From Syntrophotalea acetylenivorans (GTDB lineage Bacteria > Desulfobacterota > Desulfuromonadia > Desulfuromonadales > Syntrophotaleaceae), in NCBI RefSeq assembly GCF_001887775.1, contig NZ_CP015519.1, positions 1 to 64,000 of the forward strand: a stretch of DNA of 64,000 bases. Direction: 5' to 3'. Of this stretch, positions 51,752-60,230 are shown piece after piece (the stretch's first letter is position 1; each line of letters begins with the position of its first letter). A program made the position numbers and the translations under genes. Under the pieces are notes generated by a model. The model did no database searches and was not told the origin of the DNA. It worked only from the letters and a program-made list of their open reading frames with translations.

Positions 51752-52786
51752 ATGTCCTTGATGAAATTCGCTGTCAACCAGAACTTGTGTTTCATCAGCT
51801 GTTGTTCCGCATTGGAAGAGCGGTTGGGCGTGTCATGCCGGCAGTTAATCGGCTCTCCTTACCATGAATGGCTTCCGACCATTAGGGAAGGGGCCGATGA
51901 CGCGCTGAGTAAGGTGATTCGCTTTGGCGAGCCTGTGCAGCTTGTAGGGTATCGTTTTGTCTCATGGAATGGCGCCTGTACCGCCGACGTTGTTATTGAG
52001 CCCATGATGATGGATGATGGTGCCGTCGGTGCCCGGGTTCAGATCGGGGACCTTGAGTTCTGTGCCCCATCAAACAGCCTTCCGGCAGGCAAACGCTGGA
52101 GCGATATGGGCAAACTAGCGGCGATGCTTTCCCATGGAGTGCGCAACCCTCTCAATGCCATCAAGGGGGCGGTGACTTATCTGCAGGGTCGCTATTCCGA
52201 GGAAGCCGACCTGCAAGAGTTCACAGGCATCATGGTCGAGGAGATTTCCCGCCTGGAACAGTTTATTTGCGGTTTTCTAAGCACTTCTACGCAGGGGGCC
52301 GAACCGGAACTGGTCACTGCCGACTCTCTTCTGAAAAAGGTTGTTTCCTATACCCTCCTTCAGGCCAAAGCCGCCGGAGTATCCATCGCCCTTCTAGGTG
52401 ACGATATTATACCGGTGCGTATCGATGCTTTTCAGTTCGAGCAGGCTGTCCTCAATCTGGTAAATAACGCCATGGCTGTGCTGGATGACGGCGGGCATAT
52501 TCAGCTGTCCTGTACCATGTTGCAGCAGGGAGGGCTCCCCTTTGCGGTGGTGGAGGTCGCTGACGACGGCCCAGGAATGGATCCTGCCAGGATCAAGGAA
52601 TTGCATGATCCCGCCAGTGAACCGCAGCTTGGTAAGGATCGCGGTTTTGGCCTGTACATTACTAGAGAAGTGGTCACTTCCTACGGTGGACGTTTGGAAA
52701 TTGTCAGTGCTGAAGGGCAGGGAACCCGGGTCCAGCTGTGGTTGCCGGCCGCTAAAAGCGAAACCGAAGCGCAGGAGCAGTCGTGA
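51752..52786 (+). CDS. NtrB-type sensor histidine kinase (PrsK-like role)
   Basis: 344 aa. The first 105 residues form a PAS-like domain (FISCCSALEERLGVSCRQLI). The HisKA box is LAAMLSHGVRNPLNAIKGAV, the N box QAVLNLVNNAMAVLDDGG and the G boxes VADDGPGMD and GFGLYITREVV. No membrane helix, so a cytoplasmic sensor. It ends overlapping the regulator gene (GTGA), a strong sign that they form one two-component system. It is shorter than the usual PrsK with its membrane and GAF parts; I infer the role from the neighbourhood. Confidence 0.88.
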   Translation: MSLMKFAVNQNLCFISCCSALEERLGVSCRQLIGSPYHEWLPTIREGADDALSKVIRFGEPVQLVGYRFVSWNGACTADVVIEPMMMDDGAVGARVQIGDLEFCAPSNSLPAGKRWSDMGKLAAMLSHGVRNPLNAIKGAVTYLQGRYSEEADLQEFTGIMVEEISRLEQFICGFLSTSTQGAEPELVTADSLLKKVVSYTLLQAKAAGVSIALLGDDIIPVRIDAFQFEQAVLNLVNNAMAVLDDGGHIQLSCTMLQQGGLPFAVVEVADDGPGMDPARIKELHDPASEPQLGKDRGFGLYITREVVTSYGGRLEIVSAEGQGTRVQLWLPAAKSETEAQEQS

Positions 52787-54126
52787 GCAAGGGCCGCGTG
52801 CTGGTGGTCGATGACGAACCGAATGCGCTGCGGGTGTTGTCGGCCATCCTTGGCGAAGCCGGTTTCCATGTGCGCACGGCCAGTCATGTTGCCGAAGCGA
52901 AGCGGTTACTGCACGAGGACGAACTCGATGCCGTGATTACCGATATTCGCATGCCGGGCGAAGACGGACGGCAACTGTTCGATTATATCCAGCAGGAATT
53001 TTCCCAGATTCCTGTCATCTTTCTTACCGCTTTCGGTTCCGTCGAGTCCGCGGTTCGGGCGATGATGGAGGGGGCCTTCTACTATTTTGTGAAGCCCCCC
53101 GATTATGCCGCCCTGAAGGGGATATTGGCCCGGGCGGTGGAGCAGTGTTCTCTCAAGCGGGAGGTAGAGGAACTTAAGGCGCGCATTTCCGCCGGAGAGC
53201 GCCGGCCTGCTTTTGTGGTCGGATCGACCTCGAGCCGCAAGATCTGGGAAAATATACAGATCATCAAGGATGCCGAAAGCAGCGTGCTGATTCACGGGGA
53301 AACTGGCACCGGCAAGGAGCTCGTCGCCAGGGCGCTGCACTTTCAGGGGGTGCGTAAAGACCGTCCCTTTGTGGCCGTCAACTGTGCCGCGATCCCTAAA
53401 GAGCTCATCGAGTCCGAGTTGTTCGGCTATGAAAAGGGGGCCTTTACCGGCGCCGCCAGCCAGCGAATCGGTCGGGTCGAGCAGGCCGCCGGGGGAACCC
53501 TGTTTCTCGATGAAATTGGCGAACTCGACATCTCCGTTCAGGCCAAACTGCTGCGCCTGCTGCAGGAAAAGGAATTTGAACGCTTGGGCGGGAACCGCAA
53601 GGTCTCCGTCGATTTCCGGCTGCTCGCGTCCACCAACCGCCACCTTCCCGATGAGGTAGCTCAGGGCACTTTTCGCGAGGATCTTTTTTATCGCATCAAT
53701 GTTTTTTGTATAGAAGTGCCCCCGTTGCGGGAGCGGGTTTCCGATATCCCCTTGCTGGTGGCCGAATTTTTAAAAGAATTCTGTGCCCGGGAAAACAAAC
53801 TTCTTTCCCTCTCCCCCGCGGTAATGCAGCTATTCGAGCAATATCCCTGGCCAGGCAATATCCGACAACTGCGCAATGTTTTGGAGCGGGCCGTGGTGCT
53901 GTCCCGCGGCCGGGAAATCACCGAGCTCGAACTGCCTGTAGAAATTACCGCCCATCGTAGTGCCACCATTTCTTCTCTCGCCCCCGTTCGTCCCCTCAAG
54001 GAAGCGGAAGCGGACCTGATCCGCGATGCCCTGGAGCGCTGCCATGGCAACAAGTCCCAAGCCGCCCGCCTGCTCGGTATGTCCCGCAAGACCCTCTACA
54101 AGCGGATTGCTGATTTTAATCTTTGA
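52783..54126 (+). CDS. NtrC-type sigma-54 response regulator (PrsR-like)
   Basis: 447 aa starting with GTG inside the kinase stop. Receiver (about 1-120) with VVDDEPN, phospho-Asp in VITDIRMPG and Lys in FVKPPDY. The AAA+ domain (about 140-375) has Walker A GETGTGKE, the sigma-54 contact loop GAFTGAAS, Walker B GGTLFLDEIGEL and the R-finger region. C-terminal Fis-type helix-turn-helix (CHGNKSQAARLLGMSRKTLY). GAFTGA is intact, so it should open sigma-54 promoters. The four -24/-12 sites I see before PEP-CTERM and polysaccharide genes are plausible targets. Confidence 0.92.
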   Translation: MSKGRVLVVDDEPNALRVLSAILGEAGFHVRTASHVAEAKRLLHEDELDAVITDIRMPGEDGRQLFDYIQQEFSQIPVIFLTAFGSVESAVRAMMEGAFYYFVKPPDYAALKGILARAVEQCSLKREVEELKARISAGERRPAFVVGSTSSRKIWENIQIIKDAESSVLIHGETGTGKELVARALHFQGVRKDRPFVAVNCAAIPKELIESELFGYEKGAFTGAASQRIGRVEQAAGGTLFLDEIGELDISVQAKLLRLLQEKEFERLGGNRKVSVDFRLLASTNRHLPDEVAQGTFREDLFYRINVFCIEVPPLRERVSDIPLLVAEFLKEFCARENKLLSLSPAVMQLFEQYPWPGNIRQLRNVLERAVVLSRGREITELELPVEITAHRSATISSLAPVRPLKEAEADLIRDALERCHGNKSQAARLLGMSRKTLYKRIADFNL

Positions 54127-54270
54127 AAGCCGTGATGGGTGAGGCCGTGAGACCAAAAGGCCGTAATTCGTGAGGGGTGGAGCCGTGAATGGTGAGTCCG
54201 TGAAGGGTGAAACCGTGAATTTAAACACGTAAATGGATTGAGACTGATTACGATTCACGTAAGTTCCCTC
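54127..54270. repeat. GTGA-rich degenerate repeat tract
   Basis: Irregular recurrence of CCGTGA(AGG)GGTGA-like units (GCCGTGATGGGTGAGGCCGT, GAGTCCGTGAAGGGTGAAAC). It directly precedes the regular minisatellite and may be a related, decayed repeat. Confidence 0.45.
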
Positions 54271-54606
54271 ACGTTTGTCCACCCACGTTTGTCCACCCAC
54301 GTTTGTCCACCCACGTTTGTCCACCCACGTTTGTCCACCCACGTTTGTCCACCCACGTTTGTCCACCCACGTTTGTCCACCCACGTTTGTCCACCCACGT
54401 TTGTCCACCCACGTTTGTCCACCCACGTTTGTCCACCCACGTTTGTCCACCCACGTTTGTCCACTCACGTTTGTCCACTCACGTTTGTCCACTCACGTTT
54501 GTCCACCCACGTTTGTCCACTCACGTTTGTCCACTCACGTTTGTCCACTCACGTTTGTCCACTCACGTTTGTCCACTCACGTTTGTCCACTCACGTTTGT
54601 CCACTC
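54271..54606. repeat. 14-base minisatellite, 24 tandem units
   Basis: Unit ACGTTTGTCCACYC repeated 24 times without interruption. The first 13 units carry CCC, later ones CTC except unit 17, so the array has two blocks that grew separately. It lies between the regulator gene and the sigma-54 promoter of the polysaccharide operon. Because 14 is not a multiple of 3 and the unit lacks stops in several frames, both strands are open by accident; I do not regard these frames as genes. Confidence 0.95.
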
Positions 54607-54809
54607 ACTGTTTTTTCCTTCGGTCATCGTGAAGTTGTCACTTTTGGGTACAGTCGGGGCTTTATAAACGGGCCCTAAACAAACTGTTTCTTTTGTATAC
54701 AGTGCTGGGGCAGCAAAGTGTGTCTAATGGTTACATATTGCTGCTTCCGCCCGGCTAAAACCTCCCTTCTTCAAGCTATCTCCCCCGCCAGGTTGCGTTG
54801 TTAATCCCT
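54607..54809. other. spacer between minisatellite and promoter
   Basis: No gene. It contains ACTGTTTTTTCC directly after the array; otherwise featureless up to the -24/-12 promoter. Confidence 0.4.
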
Positions 54810-54825
54810 TGGTATAACCCTTGCT
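54810..54825 (+). promoter_or_regulatory. sigma-54 (-24/-12) promoter of the polysaccharide operon
   Basis: TGGTATAACCCTTGCT with GG-N10-GC. Its -24 element has the same TGGTAT as the promoter at 50503. It ends one base before the ATG at 54826, so that ATG would be outside the transcript and the true start must lie downstream. Confidence 0.65.
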
Positions 54826-54927
54826 ATGTTTGGCTTCGTTAATTTTTGTCAGGACAAAGCCGTGGTTTTTATGGACCTATGTGGGCATCTGCAACGGTTA
54901 TGGTTCTGCCTGAAAAGTGAGGCTGAT

Positions 54928-55278
54928 GTGAGTGCAAATCATATTTTAATCATTGACGAACAAAGAGCTGGCAGGATTTTTTCAGCCCTTACGACCCAGA
55001 GCGGCTATCAGACCGACTGGGCGGGGGCAGAGGATATTCTCCGGCATGAAATCGATCGATATGACCTTATCGTCATCAGTTATCCCTATGGGCGCGGGCT
55101 CATGGAACGGTTGGCGGAACAGGGACGGGCGTTGCTGGTATTAGCCGACTATGTTTGTGACGAACTCAGCTCGATCCTGGCGGGCCGTATGAACTGTTTT
55201 TATACTGTTAAACCTCTCGATTTTTCCAATTTTGGCAAGCTTGTGAAAAGTATATTAAATGAAAAGGGGGCCTTGTGA
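54928..55278 (+). CDS. pseudo-receiver (response-regulator-like) protein
   Basis: 116 aa from GTG 54928, chosen because GTGAGG (54917-54922) precedes it and because ATG 54826 lies at the promoter. It has a CheY-like alternation: ANHILIIDEQRAGRIFSALT, a central strand DLIVISYPYGRG and the end FYTVKPLDFSNFGKLVKSIL with the conserved Lys-Pro. At the phospho-Asp position the sequence has Ser (VISYP), so it probably is not phosphorylated. Stop overlaps the GTG of prsT. Confidence 0.7.
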   Translation: MSANHILIIDEQRAGRIFSALTTQSGYQTDWAGAEDILRHEIDRYDLIVISYPYGRGLMERLAEQGRALLVLADYVCDELSSILAGRMNCFYTVKPLDFSNFGKLVKSILNEKGAL

Positions 55279-57947
55279 AAAATTTAAAAGACTTGACCCG
55301 ATTGGTGTTGGTCGTTCTGCTGGTTTTTTCCTGCTTCGGGTGCGACAGCCGAACCAAAGAGCAACTTTTGCAAGAAGGCCTGGAATTGCAGGAGCAGAAG
55401 AATTTTACTGGCGCCATTGTGTTGTTTAAAAATGCATTGGAAAAGGACCCGAATTTTTTCGAGGCTCGCTATCAACTCGGCTTGATTTATTCCGCGAATA
55501 AACAGTACCTCAAGGCCGAAAAAGAACTAGAAAAAGTATTGCTGCAGGATCCGGGGAATGGTGAAGCCCTTTTACATTTAGCAGATGTCCGTCTTAAAAA
55601 TAATCACGTAGACGAGGCTGTTTCTCTGTTGGAAGGTTACTTGAAAGAGCAACCCTCGAGCGTCCGGGCTCACGTGTTGTTTGGAAGAGGGATGGCTTTA
55701 AGCGGCAATCTGGATAAATCTGAAGCAGCGTACCAAAAGGCCCTCGCTTTGGATAATACCCACCATGGTGCGCGTAACGGCCTGGCCAGAGTCTATGGTG
55801 CCACGCAACGCTTCTCAGCTGCCCTAGCACTACTGCGAGAGTCCGTTGAGGACGACCCGCAGAACAAAGAAGCTCATTATTTACTCATGCAGTTGGAAGG
55901 AGCTGCCGGGAATGGCGATGAAGCCATAGCCGCGGGTCGCCAGCTACTCAAGGCGTTCCCCGGTGAACTTAAGGCCACGTATTTACTTGGGGTTCTGGAG
56001 CTTAATCGCGGGGGAGCCGATGCTGCGAAGGACCTGGCAGCCGACTTGGCGGCGCGTTACCCTGAACATCCTTATACTATTCGTCTCCAGGGTTTAGTCC
56101 TTTATGCGGAACAAAAATATTCCGAGGCTGCTGAGAAATTGCAACAGTCTCTTCAGAGAATGTCTGATCTTTCAGGTAAATACGTGCTCGGGTTGGCTTA
56201 TTACAAGGAAGGTCAATACGAACTGGCGCTAAATCAGTTTCAAAATGCTCTTGATGACCAGCCTGAACATATCCAGGCACGACTCATGGTCGCACAAACC
56301 CTATTTAGACAGAACCGGCTTGACGACAGTCGGGTTGCCGCTGAACTGGTACTCAAAGCTGACCCGAAAAATGCTTTGGCCCACGACATTGTTGGGAGTG
56401 TGTATCTTGCCCAAGGCGATTTTGATCGGGGCATGTCTGCAATTGACGAGGCTGTAAAATTAGCCCCTGACCTGGTTGATGCACAGCTTAAGAAAGGCAT
56501 GTTCCACCTGACCCAGGGAAGCTTTGAAAAGGCTGAAGAGCCTCTGGCAGAGGTGGTGCGCATGACTCCCGAATTGCTGAATTCACGTCTGCTTTTGGCC
56601 TCGTCTTATCTGCGGCGGCAGGACTATGTCAAGGCCATCGATGTGCTGCAGAAGGGGTTAAAGGGTGGCGAAGAAGATGCCGTGATTCACAATTACCTGG
56701 CTGCGGCCTATCTGGGACAAGGGCAAACGGAGTCAGCCTTGGTTGAGCTAAAAAAAGCCAAGGAAAGTAAACCGAACTATCTGTCGCCTTATATCAATTT
56801 GGCCAATCATTATCTTACCCGCGGGGAGCTGAAGCGTGCGGCGGGTGAATACCAGGCATATCTGCAAGTAGTCCCTGACAATCTCAGGGCCTTGCTTTCC
56901 TTAGGCACGATCCAGGAATTGGAGAAGGACAATCAAGGTGCTGAAAAGACATTCGTCAGCGCTGCTGAAACCGGCGCACCAGAGGGCCATATTGCTTTAG
57001 CGATGTTCCTGGGCCGCCAGGGCCAGATGCAAAAAGCGTTGGATGTTTTGCAGGAGGGGTTGGCGCAGCAAGCGAAGCACCCCGGTTTGCTGGAATTAAA
57101 GGGTAAAATGCTGATCAGACAAAAGCAGTTTGCCGAAGCACAAGAAGTTTTTCAGATTCTCTCCGAAGTTCAACCCGCTAAGGGGCTTCCTCTATTGGTC
57201 GCAACCCTTGTTCAACAAGGGCATGTTGAACAAGCGGAAAAGGTAGCTCGCCAGCAAGTCGAGCGTGCCGCTGGCGATCCTCAGGGCTATCTGCTACTGG
57301 CGGAGATCTATAAACAGGAGCAAAAATTTTCCAAAGGGATCGAGGTCCTGGAACAGGGTCTGGCTATGATAAAAAATGCGCCAGCTTTACACATGACCCG
57401 TGCCGCAATTTATCAAGCTTGGGATAAAAAAAACCAGGCTCTCGAGGTTTATGGTGAATTACGCAAGCAGTATCCTGAGTACCTGCCCGCGACTTTCAGC
57501 CTGGCCGCCCTGCATGACAGCCGGGGCGACAAGCGGCAGGCTCTGTCCCTGTACCGCGCCTGTCTCGAACAGGATGCCGACTACCTGCCGGCATTGAACA
57601 ATCTGGCTTATCTGTATGCCGATAACTACGGGGATCTTGATGAAGCGCTGAACATGGCCGGCCGTGCTTTGCGCAGCCAGCCGACGAATGCCGGCATCAT
57701 GGATACCTTGGGATACGTTTTGCTGCGCATGGAACGGTTCACCGAAGCATTGCCGTATTTACAAAAAGCGGCGCAGATGCTGCCGAAGGAACCTCTGGTT
57801 AAGATTCACTTGGGGCAGGCTTACTTTGGTCTCGAGCAATTTGTCGAAGCACAGAAGGTGTTGCAGCAAGTCCAAACCGGCAGGCTGAGCGAAACCGAGA
57901 CTCTTCAAGTGGAAAAACTGTTGCAAGAATTGGCTACCAAAGGTTAA
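55275..57947 (+). CDS. prsT: TPR-repeat lipoprotein PrsT of the PEP-CTERM system
   Basis: 890 aa from GTG 55275. Signal peptide LVLVVLLVFSCFGC suggests a lipoprotein. The rest is about 20 tetratricopeptide repeats (e.g. FFEARYQLGLIYSANKQYLK, GHIALAMFLGRQGQMQKALD), with a length typical of PrsT (about 900 aa). PrsT stands in exosortase-linked polysaccharide loci and probably scaffolds secretion or assembly in the periplasm. It is the second gene of the operon driven from 54810. Confidence 0.9.
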   Translation: MKNLKDLTRLVLVVLLVFSCFGCDSRTKEQLLQEGLELQEQKNFTGAIVLFKNALEKDPNFFEARYQLGLIYSANKQYLKAEKELEKVLLQDPGNGEALLHLADVRLKNNHVDEAVSLLEGYLKEQPSSVRAHVLFGRGMALSGNLDKSEAAYQKALALDNTHHGARNGLARVYGATQRFSAALALLRESVEDDPQNKEAHYLLMQLEGAAGNGDEAIAAGRQLLKAFPGELKATYLLGVLELNRGGADAAKDLAADLAARYPEHPYTIRLQGLVLYAEQKYSEAAEKLQQSLQRMSDLSGKYVLGLAYYKEGQYELALNQFQNALDDQPEHIQARLMVAQTLFRQNRLDDSRVAAELVLKADPKNALAHDIVGSVYLAQGDFDRGMSAIDEAVKLAPDLVDAQLKKGMFHLTQGSFEKAEEPLAEVVRMTPELLNSRLLLASSYLRRQDYVKAIDVLQKGLKGGEEDAVIHNYLAAAYLGQGQTESALVELKKAKESKPNYLSPYINLANHYLTRGELKRAAGEYQAYLQVVPDNLRALLSLGTIQELEKDNQGAEKTFVSAAETGAPEGHIALAMFLGRQGQMQKALDVLQEGLAQQAKHPGLLELKGKMLIRQKQFAEAQEVFQILSEVQPAKGLPLLVATLVQQGHVEQAEKVARQQVERAAGDPQGYLLLAEIYKQEQKFSKGIEVLEQGLAMIKNAPALHMTRAAIYQAWDKKNQALEVYGELRKQYPEYLPATFSLAALHDSRGDKRQALSLYRACLEQDADYLPALNNLAYLYADNYGDLDEALNMAGRALRSQPTNAGIMDTLGYVLLRMERFTEALPYLQKAAQMLPKEPLVKIHLGQAYFGLEQFVEAQKVLQQVQTGRLSETETLQVEKLLQELATKG

Positions 57948-57966
57948 GGGAAAGGGTGAATCAATC

Positions 57967-59328
57967 GTGAGAAAGATTTCCTGGGGGCTCCTTTGGGCCG
58001 ATACCACCCTTGCACTGTTATCTCTGCTGATTGGGGCTTTCCTTCGCTTTGGCAGGGTCGAAGAGGTTCCCAATCTGCCCTATTATGGATTTTCCAAGGT
58101 AGTGCCATTTGTGGCCATAGTCATTATATGCGGGTTTTTCTGTGAGCTCTATTCCAAGGAGCACCGCAGCCAGGGGGCAGAACTGGCGGCCCGTCTTGCC
58201 GTAGAGATGATGGCGGCGTTGCTGGTGCTGTCGGTCTTTTATTATTTGGTGCCGCCGGCTATGATCGGACGCGGCTATCTGACCCTGGCTTTGGCAACAT
58301 GCGGAGTGCAGCAGTTCATACTCCGCAGGGCCCTGCAGGAACTGGGGCGCTTGCCCGGGTTCGCCCAGCGGGTACTGATTCTCGGTGTCGGGCCGTTGGC
58401 CGAAACCATGGAGCAGGCCTTGGGCCTATCCAAGGACAATTACGTACTGGCAGGTTTTGTCCAGCCGGATACCGATTTGGTGACCGTGTCTGCCGATCGG
58501 GTGGTTGGCCGGGTCGAGGATATTCGTGAGCTGGCCGACCGTCACCGCGCCACCGAGTTGGTTGTTTCCTTGACCGAGCGGCGCGGGGCTTTGCCAATGC
58601 GGGAGCTTCTGAGGTGTAAGCTGAGTGGCATCAATGTACTGGATGCTTCCTGCTTTTATGAAAAGATGGCCGGCAAGCTGCTGGTGGAAAATATCCAGCC
58701 GAGCTGGTTTATCTATTCCGGTGGCTTCCGCAATACGCCCTTCCGACTTTTTTTCAAGCGGATTCTCGATGTCGTGTGTTCGCTTTTCGGGATTTTACTT
58801 GCGCTGCCGCTCTTCCCGTTAGTGGCTCTGCTGGTCAAGTTCGATTCGCCCGGGCCGGTGCTGTTCAAGCAAAAGCGGGTTGGCGAAGGCGGGCGCGATT
58901 TTTACATTCTGAAGTTTCGCACCATGTGTCAGGATGCGGAGAAAAAGACCGGTGCGGTGTGGGCCACGGAAAACGATCCGCGCGTAACCCGCGTCGGAAA
59001 CTTTTTACGCAAAACCCGCCTTGACGAAATTCCCCAGCTGTTCAACGTGTTGCGAGGCGACATGAGCTTTGTCGGTCCTCGTCCCGAACGTCCTGAGTTC
59101 GTCAGTCGACTCAGCGAAACGATTCCCTATTACAATAAACGTCATTTCATCAAGCCGGGAGTGACCGGCTGGGCGCAGATATGCTACCCCTATGGCGCAT
59201 CGGAAGAAGATGCCCTGGAGAAGCTGCGTTACGATCTGTATTACATTAAGAATTATTCGATTCTTCTCGATTTGTCTATTATGCTGGAAACCGTCAAGAC
59301 GGTTATCTACGGCCGCGGAGGAAGGTGA
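57967..59328 (+). CDS. undecaprenyl-phosphate sugar phosphotransferase of the XrtA/PEP-CTERM type
   Basis: 453 aa. Four N-terminal membrane helices (about 5-110), a CoA-binding-like Rossmann section ([18 protein letters not shown]), then the polyprenyl-phosphate transferase domain: one helix near 260, [40 protein letters not shown] and [11 protein letters not shown]. It starts the polysaccharide repeat unit on the lipid carrier. The GTG start is 19 bases after prsT (GGGAAAGGG upstream). First sugar unknown. Confidence 0.9.
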   Translation: MRKISWGLLWADTTLALLSLLIGAFLRFGRVEEVPNLPYYGFSKVVPFVAIVIICGFFCELYSKEHRSQGAELAARLAVEMMAALLVLSVFYYLVPPAMIGRGYLTLALATCGVQQFILRRALQELGRLPGFAQRVLILGVGPLAETMEQALGLSKDNYVLAGFVQPDTDLVTVSADRVVGRVEDIRELADRHRATELVVSLTERRGALPMRELLRCKLSGINVLDASCFYEKMAGKLLVENIQPSWFIYSGGFRNTPFRLFFKRILDVVCSLFGILLALPLFPLVALLVKFDSPGPVLFKQKRVGEGGRDFYILKFRTMCQDAEKKTGAVWATENDPRVTRVGNFLRKTRLDEIPQLFNVLRGDMSFVGPRPERPEFVSRLSETIPYYNKRHFIKPGVTGWAQICYPYGASEEDALEKLRYDLYYIKNYSILLDLSIMLETVKTVIYGRGGR

Positions 59329-60126
59329 ATGCTTGGGAAAAAGTTGATTTTAGCAGTGGCGTTTCTGGGTTTATTGAGCTCGGTCGCCTGGGGCAAGGAC
59401 TATCTTGTCGGTGACGGCGACGTGCTGCAGGTTTCTGTCTGGGGTGTACCTGAGCTGACTGTCGAGGTTACCGTGCGGCCCGATGGCAAGATTACCCTGC
59501 CTGCCGCCGGTGATGTGGTTGCCTCCGGGTTGTCTCCGGCGCAGCTTAGTTCACGCTTGACCGAAGTACTTGAGAAATTTGTGAAAAAACCGGTCGTGAC
59601 CGTTTCCGTGAACCAGATCACCAACAACCGGGTCTATGTTTCAGGTGGCGGCTCCGGACCAACGGTGGTGCCCCTGCCTGGTCGTACCAGCCTTCTCAAG
59701 CTGCTCTGCCGGCTGGAAAATCTTAGCAATGCGGATCTGCGCCGGGCTTACATCATTCGCGATGGTCAGCGTGTCGAGGCCGATTTCTACCGGCTGTTCG
59801 TCAAGGGGGATATTTCCCATGATGTCACCTTGCAGCCCGAGGATGTGCTGTTTCTGCCCACTCAAGAGCTCAACAAGGTCTATGTAACCGGTGCCGTTCA
59901 AGATCCGAAATATATTTTTTACCGCGAGGGCATGACGGTGCTCGATGCCATTCTTGAAGCCGGCGGCTTTGGCGAATATGCCAAACAAAACGATGTCCTG
60001 GTCGTGCGCAAGGACAGTGAAGAACTGGAATTACGCATCAAGGACCTGATGTTTGGCAAGGATCTCAAACAGAATATTGCCCTGCAGCCCGGTGACCAGG
60101 TCGTGGTCAAGGAAAGCATGTTTTAA
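59329..60126 (+). CDS. polysaccharide export outer-membrane protein (Wza type)
   Basis: 265 aa with an N-terminal signal peptide (MLGKKLILAVAFLGLLSSVA). The Poly_export domain YLVGDGDVLQVSVWGVPELT (then VRPDGKITLPAAGDV) is followed by SLBB-type beta-grasp repeats (VYVSGGGSGPTVVPLPGRTS; VYVTGAVQDPKYIFYREGMT). No lipobox cysteine is evident. It starts directly at the stop of the sugar transferase gene. Confidence 0.9.
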   Translation: MLGKKLILAVAFLGLLSSVAWGKDYLVGDGDVLQVSVWGVPELTVEVTVRPDGKITLPAAGDVVASGLSPAQLSSRLTEVLEKFVKKPVVTVSVNQITNNRVYVSGGGSGPTVVPLPGRTSLLKLLCRLENLSNADLRRAYIIRDGQRVEADFYRLFVKGDISHDVTLQPEDVLFLPTQELNKVYVTGAVQDPKYIFYREGMTVLDAILEAGGFGEYAKQNDVLVVRKDSEELELRIKDLMFGKDLKQNIALQPGDQVVVKESMF

Positions 60127-60230
60127 TTTCCGTAATGCGTGAGGCGTGAATCGTAACTGGTTCAAGCCAATCTGCCCCTCACTGCTTGCGAGAAACAAAC
60201 CTATTACGTTTTACGAATTACGGATTATAG
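60127..60230. repeat. GTAATGCGTGAGG inverted intergenic repeat
   Basis: TTTCCGTAATGCGTGAGGCG and, inverted, TTTTACGAATTACGGATTAT form an imperfect palindrome between two operon genes. Related copies lie near 45985 and 62875. Confidence 0.55.

Noticed and set aside
54271-54606. CRISPR array
   Set aside because: Units are contiguous 14-mers without unique spacers, and no cas gene is present in the window.
54255-54678. Several 69-220-codon frames through the minisatellite on both strands
   Set aside because: They are translations of the 14-base repeat itself; open in several frames because the unit lacks stops. No ribosome sites.
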